NCBI GenBank assembly: GCA_034096865.1
Contig: JAWQFJ010018393.1
Span: 1 to 17,776 of the forward strand
DNA: 17,776 nucleotides
DNA from: Theodoxus fluviatilis
Taxonomy: Eukaryota; Mollusca; Gastropoda; Cycloneritida; Neritidae
Reading direction: 5' to 3'
This document shows, one piece after another, positions 1-11,700 of this stretch. A program made the position numbers and the translations under genes. Within the stretch, counting starts at the first letter, position 1. Every line of letters begins with the position of its first letter. Below the pieces are notes generated by a model. It searched no databases, was not told the DNA's origin, and worked only from the letters and a program-made list of their open reading frames with translations.

Positions 1-113
1 ATCCGTGCCCACAGTGTCGTAAAACTCCGGTCACACAGCCCTCAGATGCCACGATGCCACAGAGACATATGTCTACATTGTCGGGGGAGGAGAGAGAGAG
101 AGATAGATAGATC

Positions 114-204
<91 letters not shown>

Positions 205-406
205 AGGGAGGGAGGGAGAGGTTTCATCAATTCAAAGTTCTATTGCTCTGATGTGCTGAACATTGTTTTTTCTCGCGCTCACGTTTTGTCTACGCCGTGT
301 ACCTCATGACAAACACAGATATAACATCAATTCATTGAACGTTTCAATATTATCCTCTGGCGAGATTCGTTTGACATGGGTGACCTTGGACTCCGTCTTG
401 CTTCAG
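1..406 (+). other. Upstream intron or 5' region, no gene seen
   Basis: No supported coding sequence. It holds the GA tract (85-221) and then plain AT-rich sequence leading into the acceptor at 398-406. The frame open from 263 starts with TTG, not ATG, and shows no domain before the TIR exon. I read this as the 3' part of the intron before exon 1; a promoter cannot be shown. Confidence 0.55.
85..221. repeat. (GA)n / (GATA)n / (GGGA)n compound microsatellite
   Basis: GGGGGAGGAGAGAG leads into GATA repeats (about 102-126), then a long pure AG run (about 126-198) and finally GGGA repeats (about 197-217). On the minus strand it reads as a Ser-Leu polymer, which is only a by-product of the dinucleotide. 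Confidence 0.95.
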
Positions 407-832
407 GCAGCTGTACCAGAGCGCAGACAGGAAGCTCCAGCAGAGGACAGACAGACCCAGCACCGGGACGAGACCTCCATCAGCCTGTGGCCAGCAGAGG
501 AGGCCAGTGGCTGCAGCACTTCATGGCAAGACGAGTTGGAGGTTGCGCGTCTGGCAGCCTACCCCCCTCACAAGAACCCACAGCCCCTCCCCCCGGGCAA
601 GTCCTTCCACGTCTTCTTCTCCTACTGCTGGAGGGACGCGGCCTGGGTACGGCGCATGGTGGACGTCCTGGAGAGGGAACACGGACTCAGGTGCTGCTAC
701 CACGAGCGGGACTTCAAGCCCGGGGCGAGGATCATCGAGAACATCAACCTGCACATCGAGAGTTCCGTGAAGACCGCCCTGGTCGTGTCCCCGGCCTTCC
801 TGGAGAGCGAGTGGTGCAGCTACGAAGCGGAG
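407..832 (+). CDS. Exon 1: N-terminal two thirds of TIR domain
   Basis: 142 codons, phase 0 at both ends. The acceptor is a TTGCTTCAG at 398-406 (a second AG at 410 is possible but gives another phase); the donor is GAG|GTACGG at 832. Residues 1-64 are polar and proline-rich, with no recognised domain. TIR box 1 is FHVFFSY (67-73). Box 2 and the BB loop are RDFKPG (101-106), with the proline that signalling TIRs keep. The helix after strand D carries SEWCSYE (134-140), a WxxxE motif whose glutamate is catalytic in NAD-cleaving TIRs. TLR2-type TIRs have nearly the same motif, so it does not prove enzyme activity. Overall the stretch reads most like a TLR-family TIR. The open frame extends upstream to about 263, but only from a TTG and without TIR-like sequence, so it is probably intron. 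Confidence 0.87.
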
Positions 833-2569
833 GTACGGTGTCTACTCAGTCTTTCTCTGTCCACAGCATAGACCTTGGCACTCGTCTGAGGTATATTTCT
901 ACCTGTCTCGCGCAAGTGTCTGGCTCTGTGTTAGGGAACCACGGATGCTTTACTTGTGTAAATTACAAATACACAACAGGTAAAACAACTACGGCTTAAG
1001 CAATGTCAGTAGACACTACAGACCTTAACACGTTCAAAAACAAAGGAGAAAGTACGAGACATATATCACAATATGACGCGAGGTGTAAATGCGCGTAGGG
1101 ATAACTTTGGTCCACAAAATTTCATCCAAAATGTTTTTTGAATCACAAATTTCAGCTTTAAATATTGTAATATATGTGGCGGAAAAATCATAGGAGATGT
1201 TCATGTCAATTACAAGAGGCCTCGTGGATTAAGTACCTTTACAACTGTTGGAATTAAAATCGCTGCAAACGTGTGGTGCGTGCACGTGGGTCCAGCAGTT
1301 TATGCAGGGCATTTCGAATTACACTTGGTGTTCGACCCCGTGTGGGTTGAGGATAAACAGAACAGACCATTCGTGTCTCCTTTCACGCTTCGAACATGGC
1401 GAATAATTAGGGACACAGGGAATTGACTTGCTCTTACTGATCTGACCAGTTTCAGTATTTTTCTTGGTCACATGACTTTCCATAGTTTATGAAGGCTGAT
1501 AGGCCGTTAAGCTCCACTCACTCATTCGGTTTACAACGACAGAAAGTAGGAAGTCTCTAGTCTGAGGTAAGGATACCTGGCAGTACGCTGCCACAGCAAG
1601 GACTGGGTTCCCTGGACGAAAAGGAGATGTGCAGGAAGCTGACCGAGACTGGAAACACAGCTTCCCTCTGTGAGCTTCACCAGCTGTCCTCGCTTCTGGC
1701 TGCCCAGGTGGTGATGCACCTGAGTGTGGAGCAGAGACGCCGCCTGCTGGTGCCCGTCCTGCTACAGCAGTGCCAGCTGCCCGGAGCCTTACGACCTCTG
1801 ACCTACATTGACGCCACCGTCCCGGCCTTCCTGGACAGGTTCATCGCAGCCATCTTTGACCAAGGTAGCGTGCCGTCACAGGGAAAGGACTTGCTCTCTA
1901 TCTGTCTGTGTGTCTGTGTCTCTATGTATGTCTGCGTGTCTGTGTGTCTGTGTGTCTATGTCTGTGTGTCTATGTCTGTGTGTGTCTATGTCTGTGTGTC
2001 TATGTCTGTGTGTCTATGTCTGTGTGTCTATGTCTGTGTGTCCGTCTATGTCTGTGTGTGTGTCTATATCTGTGTGTGTGTCTATGTGTGTGTGTCTATG
2101 TGTGTGTTTATGTTTGTGTGTTCTTGTATGTGTGTCTTTGTGTCTTTATCGGTGTGTGTGTCTATGTGTGTGTTATGTCTGTGTGTTCTTGTCTGTGAGT
2201 TCTTGTCTGTGTGTCTATGTCTATGTGGGGAAGTCTGTATCTGTGTCAGTTTATCTATGTATGTATCTATGTCCGTGTGTCTATGTCTGTGTGTCCGTCT
2301 ATGGCTGTATGTCTGTCTATGTATGTGTCTGTCTACGTCTGCCATTTTTTACCTAGTTAACTTGCCATTAAAACAATCATCCTTTATTATCTCCGTCATT
2401 AAAGCAATCTCTTGGAGTAACAAGGAGCCACCATGCCCCAAAGAAACGGACGTATAAAACCATTTTTTCAACGAATGAATGAAACAAAAGAAGAAACCGA
2501 GGCACACAAAGTGACACAAGCACCATGACACGCCCCAGCCACAGAGAATCAATGCAATCACAAGGAAGG

Positions 2570-2632
<63 letters not shown>

Positions 2633-5600
2633 CTATGCCTGTGTGTTTGTCTGCCATCTTCGACCAAAGTAGTGTCCCATGACAAACACGCCTCCTTATC
2701 CTCTCCATCTAGTGGCAGCGGCGTTCCCAGCTTCACGTCCCATGACAAACACGCCTCCTTATCCTCTCCATCTAGTGGCAGCGGCGTTCCCAGCTTCACG
2801 TCCCATGACAAACACGCCTCCTTATCCTCTCCATCTAGTGGCATCAGCGTTCCCAGCTTCACGTCCCATGACAAACACGCCTCCTTATCCTCTCCATCTA
2901 GTGGCAGCGGCGTTCCCAGCTTCACGTCCCATGACAAACACGCCTCCTTATCCTCTCCATCTAGTGGCAGCGGCGTTCCCAGCTTCACGTCCCATGACAA
3001 AACACGCCTCCTTATCCTCTCCATCTAGTGGCAGCGGCGTTCCCAGCTTCACGTCCCATGTCAAACACGTCTCCTTATCCTCTCCATCTAGTGGCAGCGG
3101 CGTTCCCATCTTCACGAACCCCATGGATGCATCCTTGGGCAAGGGGCGTAACTCGCAATGCTTCTCCTACCCCAGGAGTAAAACCAGCCACCTGTGGGGG
3201 GATGGATGGCACTCTGGAGTGCAATTATCCCCTGTGTGCCGCCGTGAGCCAGCATCGGGTGGAATCCTCCCCAGGGAGTGGCGTTGGTGCTGGTGTCCGG
3301 TTGTGTGCGTCTTGTCTGTACGTCACTGATTTTGTCGGCAGGTGTCAGTGAAGGATTGATCAAGCAACCCGGTGATCAGGGGGTAAAGTGTGATACAGTT
3401 TGAGACGCAGTTGGGACGCTACAGAAACCATACCTTCATTTTACCCGTACTTTATAATTTACATCATTAAAAATTATTCCATTAACGTTTTTCGCTTTAT
3501 TTGTCCGAAAGCATTTCATGTGTGCTTTTATTTTAATACGCGGAAAAATTACAATATTGACAGTATTACTTAGAAATGTTTCTGTCGACAGATGTTTCCC
3601 ATTCAAAGAGTTACGTATGTGATACTCAGTTAATCTTACCTCTCCCACAAGCACAATGTGATGCTCAGTTACTGTTACCTCTCCCACAAACACAATGTGA
3701 TACTCAGTTACTGTTACTTCTCCTACAAACACAATGTGATACTCAGTTACTGTTACTTCTCCTACAAACACAATGTGATACTCAGTTACTGTTACCTCTC
3801 CCACAAACACAATGTGACATTCATTTTCTGTTATCCCTCCCACAAACACAATGTGATACTCGGCTACTGTTACCTCTCCCACAAACACAATGTGACACTC
3901 AGTTACTGTTACCCTTCCCCCACAAACACCATGTGATACTCGTTACTGTTACTTCTCCCACAAAAACAATGTGATACTCAGTTTCTGTTATCCCTCCCAC
4001 AAACACAATGTGATACTCAGTTACTGTTATATCTCCCACAAACACAATGTGACATTCATTTTCTGTTACCTCACCCACAAACACAATGTGACATTCAGTT
4101 ACTGTTACCGGTCCCACAAACACAATGTGACACTCAGTTAATGTTACTCCTCCCACAAACACAATGTTCTCAGTTACTGTTACTTCTCCCACAAACGCAA
4201 TGTGACGCTCAGTTACTGTTACTTCTCCCACAAACACAATGTGACGCTCAGTTACTGTTACTTCTCCCACATACACAATGTGACACTCAGTTACTGTTAC
4301 CTCTCCCACAAACACAATGTGACACTCACTTACTGTTATCCCTCCCACAAACACAGTGCGATACTCAGCTACTGTTACCTGTCCCACAAACACAATGTGA
4401 CGCTCAGTTACTGTTACTTCTCCCACATACACAATGTGACACTCAGTTACTGTTATCCCTCCCACATAAACAATGTGACACTCACTTAGTGTTACCTCTC
4501 CCACAAACACAATGCGATACTCAGCTACTGTTACCTGTCCCACAAACACAATGTGACACTCACTTAGTGTTACCTCTCCCACAAACGCAATGTGATACTC
4601 AGTTACTGTTACCTGTCCCACAAAAACAATGTTCTACTCAGTTACTGTTATTCCTTGCACAAACGTGATGTTATACTTAGTTACTTTTACTTTTACCACA
4701 AGCACAGTGTGATACTCAGTTACTGTTTCCCTTCCCCCACAAATACAATGTGACTCTCAGTTACATTTCCCCCTCCCACAAACGTAATGCGATACTCAAC
4801 CTTTTCCCATTCCCACAAATATCGTGCGATACTTTGTTTTCCGTCCCCCCTCATACTACTAACGTTATGTAATAATGGTAAGCTTCTCCCCCTCCCACAA
4901 ACCTAATGTGATACACAATTATTCCCCCCCCCCTCCCACAAGCATAATGTGATACACAATTACTCCCCCCCTCCCACAATCGTAATGTGATACACAATTA
5001 TCTATCCCCTCCCACAAGCATAATGTGATTACCAGTTACATTTTCCCCTCCCACAAACGTAATGTGATACTCAATTACATTTCCCCTCCCACAAACGTAA
5101 TGTGATACTCACATTTTCCCCCTCCCACAAACGTAATGTGATACTCAGTTACATTTCCCCCTCCCACAAACAGAAATGTGATACTCAGTTACTTTCCCCC
5201 TCCTACAAACGTAACGGAATACTTAATTACATTTCCTCATCCCACAAACGGCGGAAAGGAAGTTAGCAAATTTTGCCTTATGAAGCATGTAACGTTGCCT
5301 TGCAGTGAATATGTTTCCAGCTCTCTTTTCCTCTGCTTGTTGCATTCCAGATGACTCTGTGCATGACCGACCGCTACCTTTTGGAAGAACGGATTTCTTC
5401 TTCAACCCGAGTAAGTGGCCATAGCTGTGGTTAGCAGTCCGGGAAGTTTCTTTAACATGTTTTTTTTAATACGTGTATTTATTTTTGAACGAAAAGGTTC
5501 ATTTATCCTGACAAAAATGTTTATGACGTCGAATTGATAGCGGTCTTATCGTTACAATCATAGCATCCTTTCCATCGTCCGTCGTCCGCCATCCGCCGCC

Positions 5601-5689
5601 GCCGCCGCCGCCACTATCATCATCAACAAAATTCCTCATTTTCATCAATATAAAAAAATCATCATCATCGCCACAATTATCACCACTAC

Positions 5690-5732
<43 letters not shown>

Positions 5733-8700
5733 GCCATCATCACCATCACTATCATCATCATCGTCGTTGTCGTCGTCGTCGTCGTTGTTGTCGTAGTTGT
5801 CGTCGCCCTTCTCTTCATTCGTGTCATCTTCGTTGTCATCGTCATCGTAAACGTCGCCGTAGCCATAATCATGATGATATTTGTCATCATTGTGAACATC
5901 GTCGTCGGCAACAACATTGTCGTCGTTGCCACTGTCGTCGAAGACACCTCCGCCACCGTCGCAGTCGTCATACGTACGCCAACAACTCATCGCCATCCTC
6001 GTCATTTTCTGTATCATTGCCATTTTTAGCATCGTCCCTGTTGTCGTCACTGAGGTGTCATCTCGTTTTTTCCATGTCTGTGGCCAGATTTCTACAACCT
6101 GGACCACCTGTGTGACGTCACCAGCAAGTTGATGTGTTTGCGAGGGGAGACGATCTTGAGTCCCTACGTACCAGACGTCCTCAGGAACCGAGGCCTCACT
6201 GTCAGTACAAATACGTCATCTCTCTCCATCCCTTAATCTCCCGCCTCTTCCTCCCTCCCTTCCTCTCTCCCTCCCTCCTTTTTCTCCTTTTTCATTTCCC
6301 CCCTCCTTTTGTCCGTCTGCCCCAGATTCTCATTTCTCCCCTGTGTTCTAGCCTCCTCCTACTCATCGTCATGTTGATGATTATGATGATAATAATCACG
6401 ATGATGAATTTGACGACTATGAGGACGACTGCTATTGTTGTGTCAACGACGATCATGACGATGACGACGAGGATAATGTTAATGCTGAGTGTGTTCTGTG
6501 TTGCAGATGACTTTGAAGGAACACAGAGAAATCGTGGCTAAACTAACAAAGGCATCCTACATCCTGTGCAGCGTGAAATGCGACTTCTGCCTGTTTTCTC
6601 TCGTCTCCATTGTCCTTGCTGCTGTTTGCTTCACGATGCTCATATTTGGCATGATATTCGTGCCTGCTGACGTAACATCTACTGACTTTGCCATCGGTTT
6701 GGGTTTGATGTGTGGCTCCGTGGCTCTGGCGCTCATCGTGACAATCTCCTGCGTGGGGATCACGTTTTGTGTAAGTGTTCTCACCATTGTAACTTTGTTG
6801 ATGACGACGATTATAACAATGTCGACTTCGAAGATGACGTTTACTAGATCAAAAGTAATTGTGATTACGTCAACAATGATGATGATATAAAGCATTGAAG
6901 ACAGTTGTTTTTGTTGCTGTTATTGCTGTTTTTGCTGCTGTTGCTTTTGCCGCTTTTGCTGCTGTTGTTGCTTTTTTCGTCTTGTCCTGTTTTCGTCTTG
7001 TCCTGTTTTCGAATCGAATGTGCCGTATGGTGTGTGCACGTGATTTTGTTTTGATTGTGATTACTTTTAGCATGAGTGGTGACGTGGTGGCTGAGGAGTG
7101 TTCAAGTGTGAGCGGATGATCTGATTGACTGTATATTTGTCGAGTGAAAGCGGTGTTCGACACTCGAGCGAATGAATCTCAGGGAGATGTCTGAGTGGTG
7201 ATTTTATCCTCTATCATTTTATATTGTAAATACCGCGAATGTATGATGATTCATAGTGAAGGAACGGATGAGTTAGTGTTGTTTTCAGGGTTCTTCTGCA
7301 TGGTGACGAGTCACAGTAAGGCGAACTGAGGCTCGGAGCTCTACTGGTGGGGAACGGTGTGGAGACGGTCGGCGGGGGCCGCTTGGTCACTTCTTGAGCG
7401 TGTCGGCAGGGGCCATTACGTTAGCGCCTTTGTGCCTTGGTGTGGACCGTGGCTGTTTAAGTTACATAGTGCCTTGTGTATTGATGTTGACCGAGGCTGC
7501 TTGAGTGGGTGCCGTACGACTGTTTTGTGGAATACACTTCATTCATACAACTATGCTGGTGTTTGCGTCTTATCTTGTTGTTTTCCATTGTGCGGGCTAG
7601 GCTAACCCTGTCCTGTCCTCGTCTTGTCTTCGTCTTGTCCTGTCCTCGTCTTGTCCTGTCCTCGTCTTGTCCTGTCTTCGTCTTGTCCTGTCCTCGTCTT
7701 GTCCTGTCCTCGTCTTGTCCTGTCCTCGTCTTGTCCTGTCCTCGTCTTGTCCTGTCTTCGTCTTGTCCTGTCCTCGTCTTGTCCTGTCTTCGTCTTGTCC
7801 TGTCCTCGTCTTGTCCTGTTCTCGTCTTGTCCTGTTCTCGTCTTGTCCTGTCCTCGTCTTGTCCTGTCCTCGTCTTGTCCTGTCCTCGTCTTGTCCTGTC
7901 CTCGTCTTGTCCTGTCCTCGTCTTGTCCTGTCCTCGTCTTGTCCTGTCCTCGTCTTGTCCTGTCCTCGTCTTGTCCTGTCCTCGTCTTGTCCTGTCCTCG
8001 TCTTGTCCTGTCTTCATCTTGTCCTGTCCTCGTCTTGTCCTGTCCTCGTCTTGTCTTCGTCTTGTCCTGTCTTCATCTTGTCCTGTCCTCGTCTTGTCCT
8101 GTCCTCGTCTTGTCCTGTCTTCGTCTTGTCCTGTCTTCATCTTGTCCTGTCCTCGTCTTGTCCTGTCCTCGTCTTGTCTTCGTCTTGTCCTGTCCTCGTC
8201 TTGTCCTGTCCTCGTCTTGTCCTGTCTTCATCTTGTCCTGTCCTCGTCTTGTCCTGTCCTCGTCTGTCTCGTCTTGTCCTGTCTTCATCTTGTCCTGTCC
8301 TCGTCTTGTCCTGTCTTCATCTTGTCCTGTCCTCGTCTTGTCCTGTCCTCGTCTTGTCCTGTCTCGTCTTGTCCTGTCCTCGTCTTGTCCTGTCCTCGTC
8401 TTGTCCTGTCCTCGTCTTGTCCTGTCTTCGTCTTGTCCTGTCCTCGTCTTGTCCTGTCCTCGTCTTGTCCTGTCCTCGTCTTGTCCTGTCTTCGTCTTGT
8501 CCTGTCCTCGTCTTGTCCTGTCCTCGTCTTGTCCTGTCTTCGTCTTGTCCTGTCCTCGTCTTGTCCTGTCCTCGTCTTGTCCTGTCTTCGTCTTGTCCTG
8601 TCCTCGTCTTGTCCTGTCCTCGTCTTGTCCTGTCCTCGTCTTGTCCTGTCCTCGTCTTGTCCTGTCTTCGTCTTGTCCTGTCCTCGTCTTGTCCTGTCCT

Positions 8701-11700
8701 CGTCTTGTCCTGTCCTCGTCTTGTCCTGTCTTCGTCTTGTCCTGTCTCATCTTGTCCTGTCCTCGTCTTGTCCTGTCCTCGTCTTGTCCTGTCCTCGTCT
8801 TGTCCTGTCCTCGTCTTGTCCTGTCTTCGTCTTGTCCTGTCTTCGTCTTGTCCTGTCTTCGTCTTGTCCTGTCTTCGTCTTGTCCTGTCCTCGTCTTGTC
8901 CTGTCCTCGTCTTGTCCTGTCCTTGTCTTGTCCTGTCCTCGTCTTGTCCTGTCCTCGTCTTGTCCTGTCTTTGTCTTATCCTGTCTACGTCTTGTCCTGT
9001 CCTCGTCTTGTCCTGTCCTCGTCTTGTCCTGTCTTGTCTTGTCCTGTCCTCCTCTTGTCCTGTCCTCGTCTTGTCCTGTCTTCATCTTGTCCTGTCCTCG
9101 TCTTGTCTTCGTCTTGTCCTGTCTTCATCTTGTCCTGTCCTCGTCTTGTCCTGTCCTCGTCTTGTCCTGTCCTCGTCTTGTCCTGTCCTCGTCTTGTCCT
9201 GTCCTCGTCTTGTCCTGTCCTCGTCTTGTCCTGTCCTCGTCTTGTCCTGTCTTTGTCTTGTCTTCGTCTTGTCCTGTCCTCGTCTTGTCCTGTCCTCGTC
9301 TTGTCCTGTCCTCGTCTTGTCCTGTCCTCGTCTTGTCCTGTCCTCGTCTTGTCCTGTCCTCGTCTTGTCCTGTCCTCGTCTTGTCCTGTCTTCGTCTTGT
9401 CCTGTCTTCATCTTGTCCTGTCTTCGTCTTGTCCTGTCCTCGTCTTGTCCTGTCTTCATCTTGTCCTGTCCTCGTCTTGTCCTGTCTTCATCTTGTCCTG
9501 TCCTCGTCTTGTCCTGTCCTCGTCTTGTCCTGTCCTCGTCTTGTCCTGTCCTCGTCTTGTCCTGTCCTCGTCTTGTCCTGTCTTCATCTTGTCCTGTCTT
9601 CATCTTGTCCTGTCCTCGTCTTGTCCTGTCTTCATCTTGTCCTGTCCTCGTCTTGTCCTGTCCTCGTCTTGTCCTGTCTTCATCTTGTCCTGTCCTCGTC
9701 TTGTCCTGTCCTCGTCTTGTCCTGTCTTCATCTTGTCCTGTCCTCGTCTTGTCCTGTCCTCGTCTTGTCCTGTCTTCGTCTTGTCCTGTCCTCGTCTTGT
9801 CCTGTCCTCGTCTTGTCCTGTCCTCGTCTTGTCCTGTCCTCGTCTTGTCCTGTCCTCGTCTTGTCCTGTCCTCGTCTTGTCCTGTCCTCGTCTTGTCCTG
9901 TCTTCGTCTTGTCCTGTCCTCGTCTTGTCCTGTCTTCGTCTTGTCCTGTCCTCGTCTTGTCCTGTCTCGTCTTGTCTGTCTCTCTGTCTTGTCCTGTCTT
10001 CGTCTTGTCCTGTCGTCGTCTTGTCCTGTCCTCGTCTTGTCCTGTCCTCGTCTTGTCCTGTCCTCGTCTTGTCCTGTCTTCTTCTTGTCTTCGTCTTGTC
10101 CTGTCCTCGTCTTGTCCTGTCTTCGTCTTGTCCTGTCTTCATCTTGTCCTGTCCTCGTCTTGTCCTGTCCTCGTCTTGTCCTGTCATCGTATTGTCCTGT
10201 CATCGTCATGACCTTTCCTCGACTTGTCAATTCCTAGTCTTGTCCTGTCTGTCTTGTCCTGTCTGTTTGTCTTGTCCTGTCTGTCTGTCTGTCTGTCTGT
10301 CTTGTCCTGTCCTCGTCTTGTCCTGTCCTCGTCTTGTCCTGTCCTCGTCTTGTCCTGTCCTCGTCTTGTCCTGTCCTCGTCTTGTCCTGTCTCGTCTTGT
10401 CCTGTCTCGTCTTGTCCTGTCCTCGTCTTATCCTGTCTTTGTCTTATCCTGTCCTCGTCTTGTCCTGTCCTCGTCTTGTCCTGTCCTCGTCTTGTCCTGT
10501 CCTCGTCTTGTCCTGTCCTCGTCTTGTCCTGTCCTCGTCTTGTCCTGTCTTCGTCTTGTCCTGTCCTCGTCTTGTCCTGTCCTCGTCTTGTCCTGTCTTC
10601 GTCTTGTCCTGTCCTCGTCTTGTCCTGTCTCGTCTTGTCCTGTCTCGTCTTGTCCTGTCCTCGTCTTGTCCTGTCCTCGTCTTGTCCTGTCCTCGTCTTG
10701 TCCTGTCTTCGTCTTGTCCTGTCCTCGTCTTGTCCTGTCCTCGTCTTGTCCTGTCCTCGTCTTCTCCTGTCCTCGTCTTGTCCTGTCTTGGTCTTGTCCT
10801 GTCCTCGTCTTGTCCTGTCCTCGTCTTGTCCTGTCTTCGTCTTGTCCTGTCTTCGTCTTGTCCTGTCCTCGTCTTGTCCTGTCCTCGTCTTGTCCTGTCT
10901 CGTCTTGTCCTGTCCTCGTCTTGTCCTGTCCTCGTCTTGTCCTGTCTTCATCTTGTCCTGTCCTCGTCTTGTCCTGTCCTCGTCTTGTCCTGTCCTCGTC
11001 TTGTCCTGTCCTCGTCTTGTCCTGTCCTCGTCTTGTCCTGTCCTCGTCTTGTCCTGTCTCGTCTTGTCCTGTCCTCGTCTTGTCCTGTCCTCGTCTTGTC
11101 CTGTCCTCGTCTTGTCCTGTCCTCGTCTTGTCCTGTCTCGTCTTGTCCTGTCTCGTCTTGTCCTGTCCTCGTCTTGTCCTGTCCTCGTCTTGTCCTGTCT
11201 TCATCTTGTCCTGTCCTCGTCTTGTCTGTCTCGTCTTGTCCTGTCTTCATCTTGTCCTGTCCTCGTCTTGTCCTGTCCTCGTCTTGTCCTGTCCTCGTCT
11301 TGTCCTGTCCTCGTCTTGTCCTGTCCTCGTCTTGTCCTGTCTTCGTCTTGTCCTGTCCTCGTCTTGTCCTGTCCTCGTCTTGTCCTGTCCTCGTCTTGTC
11401 CCGTCTTCATCTTGTCCTGTCCTCGTCTTGTCCTGTCTTCGTCTTGTCCTGTCCTCGTCTTGTCCTGTCTTCGTCTTGTCCTGTCTTCGTCTTGTCCTGT
11501 CCTCGTCTTGTCCTGTCCTCGTCTTGTCCTGTCTTCATCTTGTCCTGTCTTCGTCTTGTCCTGTCCTCGTCTTGTCCTGTCCTCGTCTTGTCCTGTCCTC
11601 GTCTTGTCCTGTCCTCGTCTTGTCCTGTCCTCGTCTTGTCCTGTCCTCGTCTTGTCCTGTCCTCGTCTTGTCCTGTCTTCATCTTGTCCTGTCCTCGTCT

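Larger units (their letters stand above)
1865..5350 (+). other. Intron 2
   Basis: 3486 bp, phase 1, joining the TIR domain to the linker. It is packed with a TG-rich tract, a CT tract, a 63-bp minisatellite, a dispersed repeat and a 39-bp minisatellite. The stretches 2342-2572 and 3426-3608 are plain sequence in which I see nothing further. Long frames inside it come from repeat units of 63 and 39 bp, both multiples of three, and are not genes. Confidence 0.75.

Noticed and set aside
263..406. Extension of the TIR exon upstream to 263
   Set aside because: The frame begins with TTG, no ATG is in frame, the sequence is AT-rich, and a good acceptor ends at 406.
1627..1707. Earlier start of exon 2 at the ATG at 1627 or the AG at 1683
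   Set aside because: The 1683 acceptor would keep phase but inserts eight residues that make the TIR helix-to-strand spacing too long. Other AGs do not fit the phase of exon 1.
3436..4668. Frames over the 39-bp array on both strands ([17 protein letters not shown] and [17 protein letters not shown])
   Set aside because: The unit is 13 codons long, so frames stay open by arithmetic. They break where units change length, and the region is an intron of the TIR gene by phase logic.
5499..6107. Asp-rich acidic protein on the - strand
   Set aside because: It is the reading of CAT/CGT triplet repeats in intron 3 and overlaps exon 4 in antisense.
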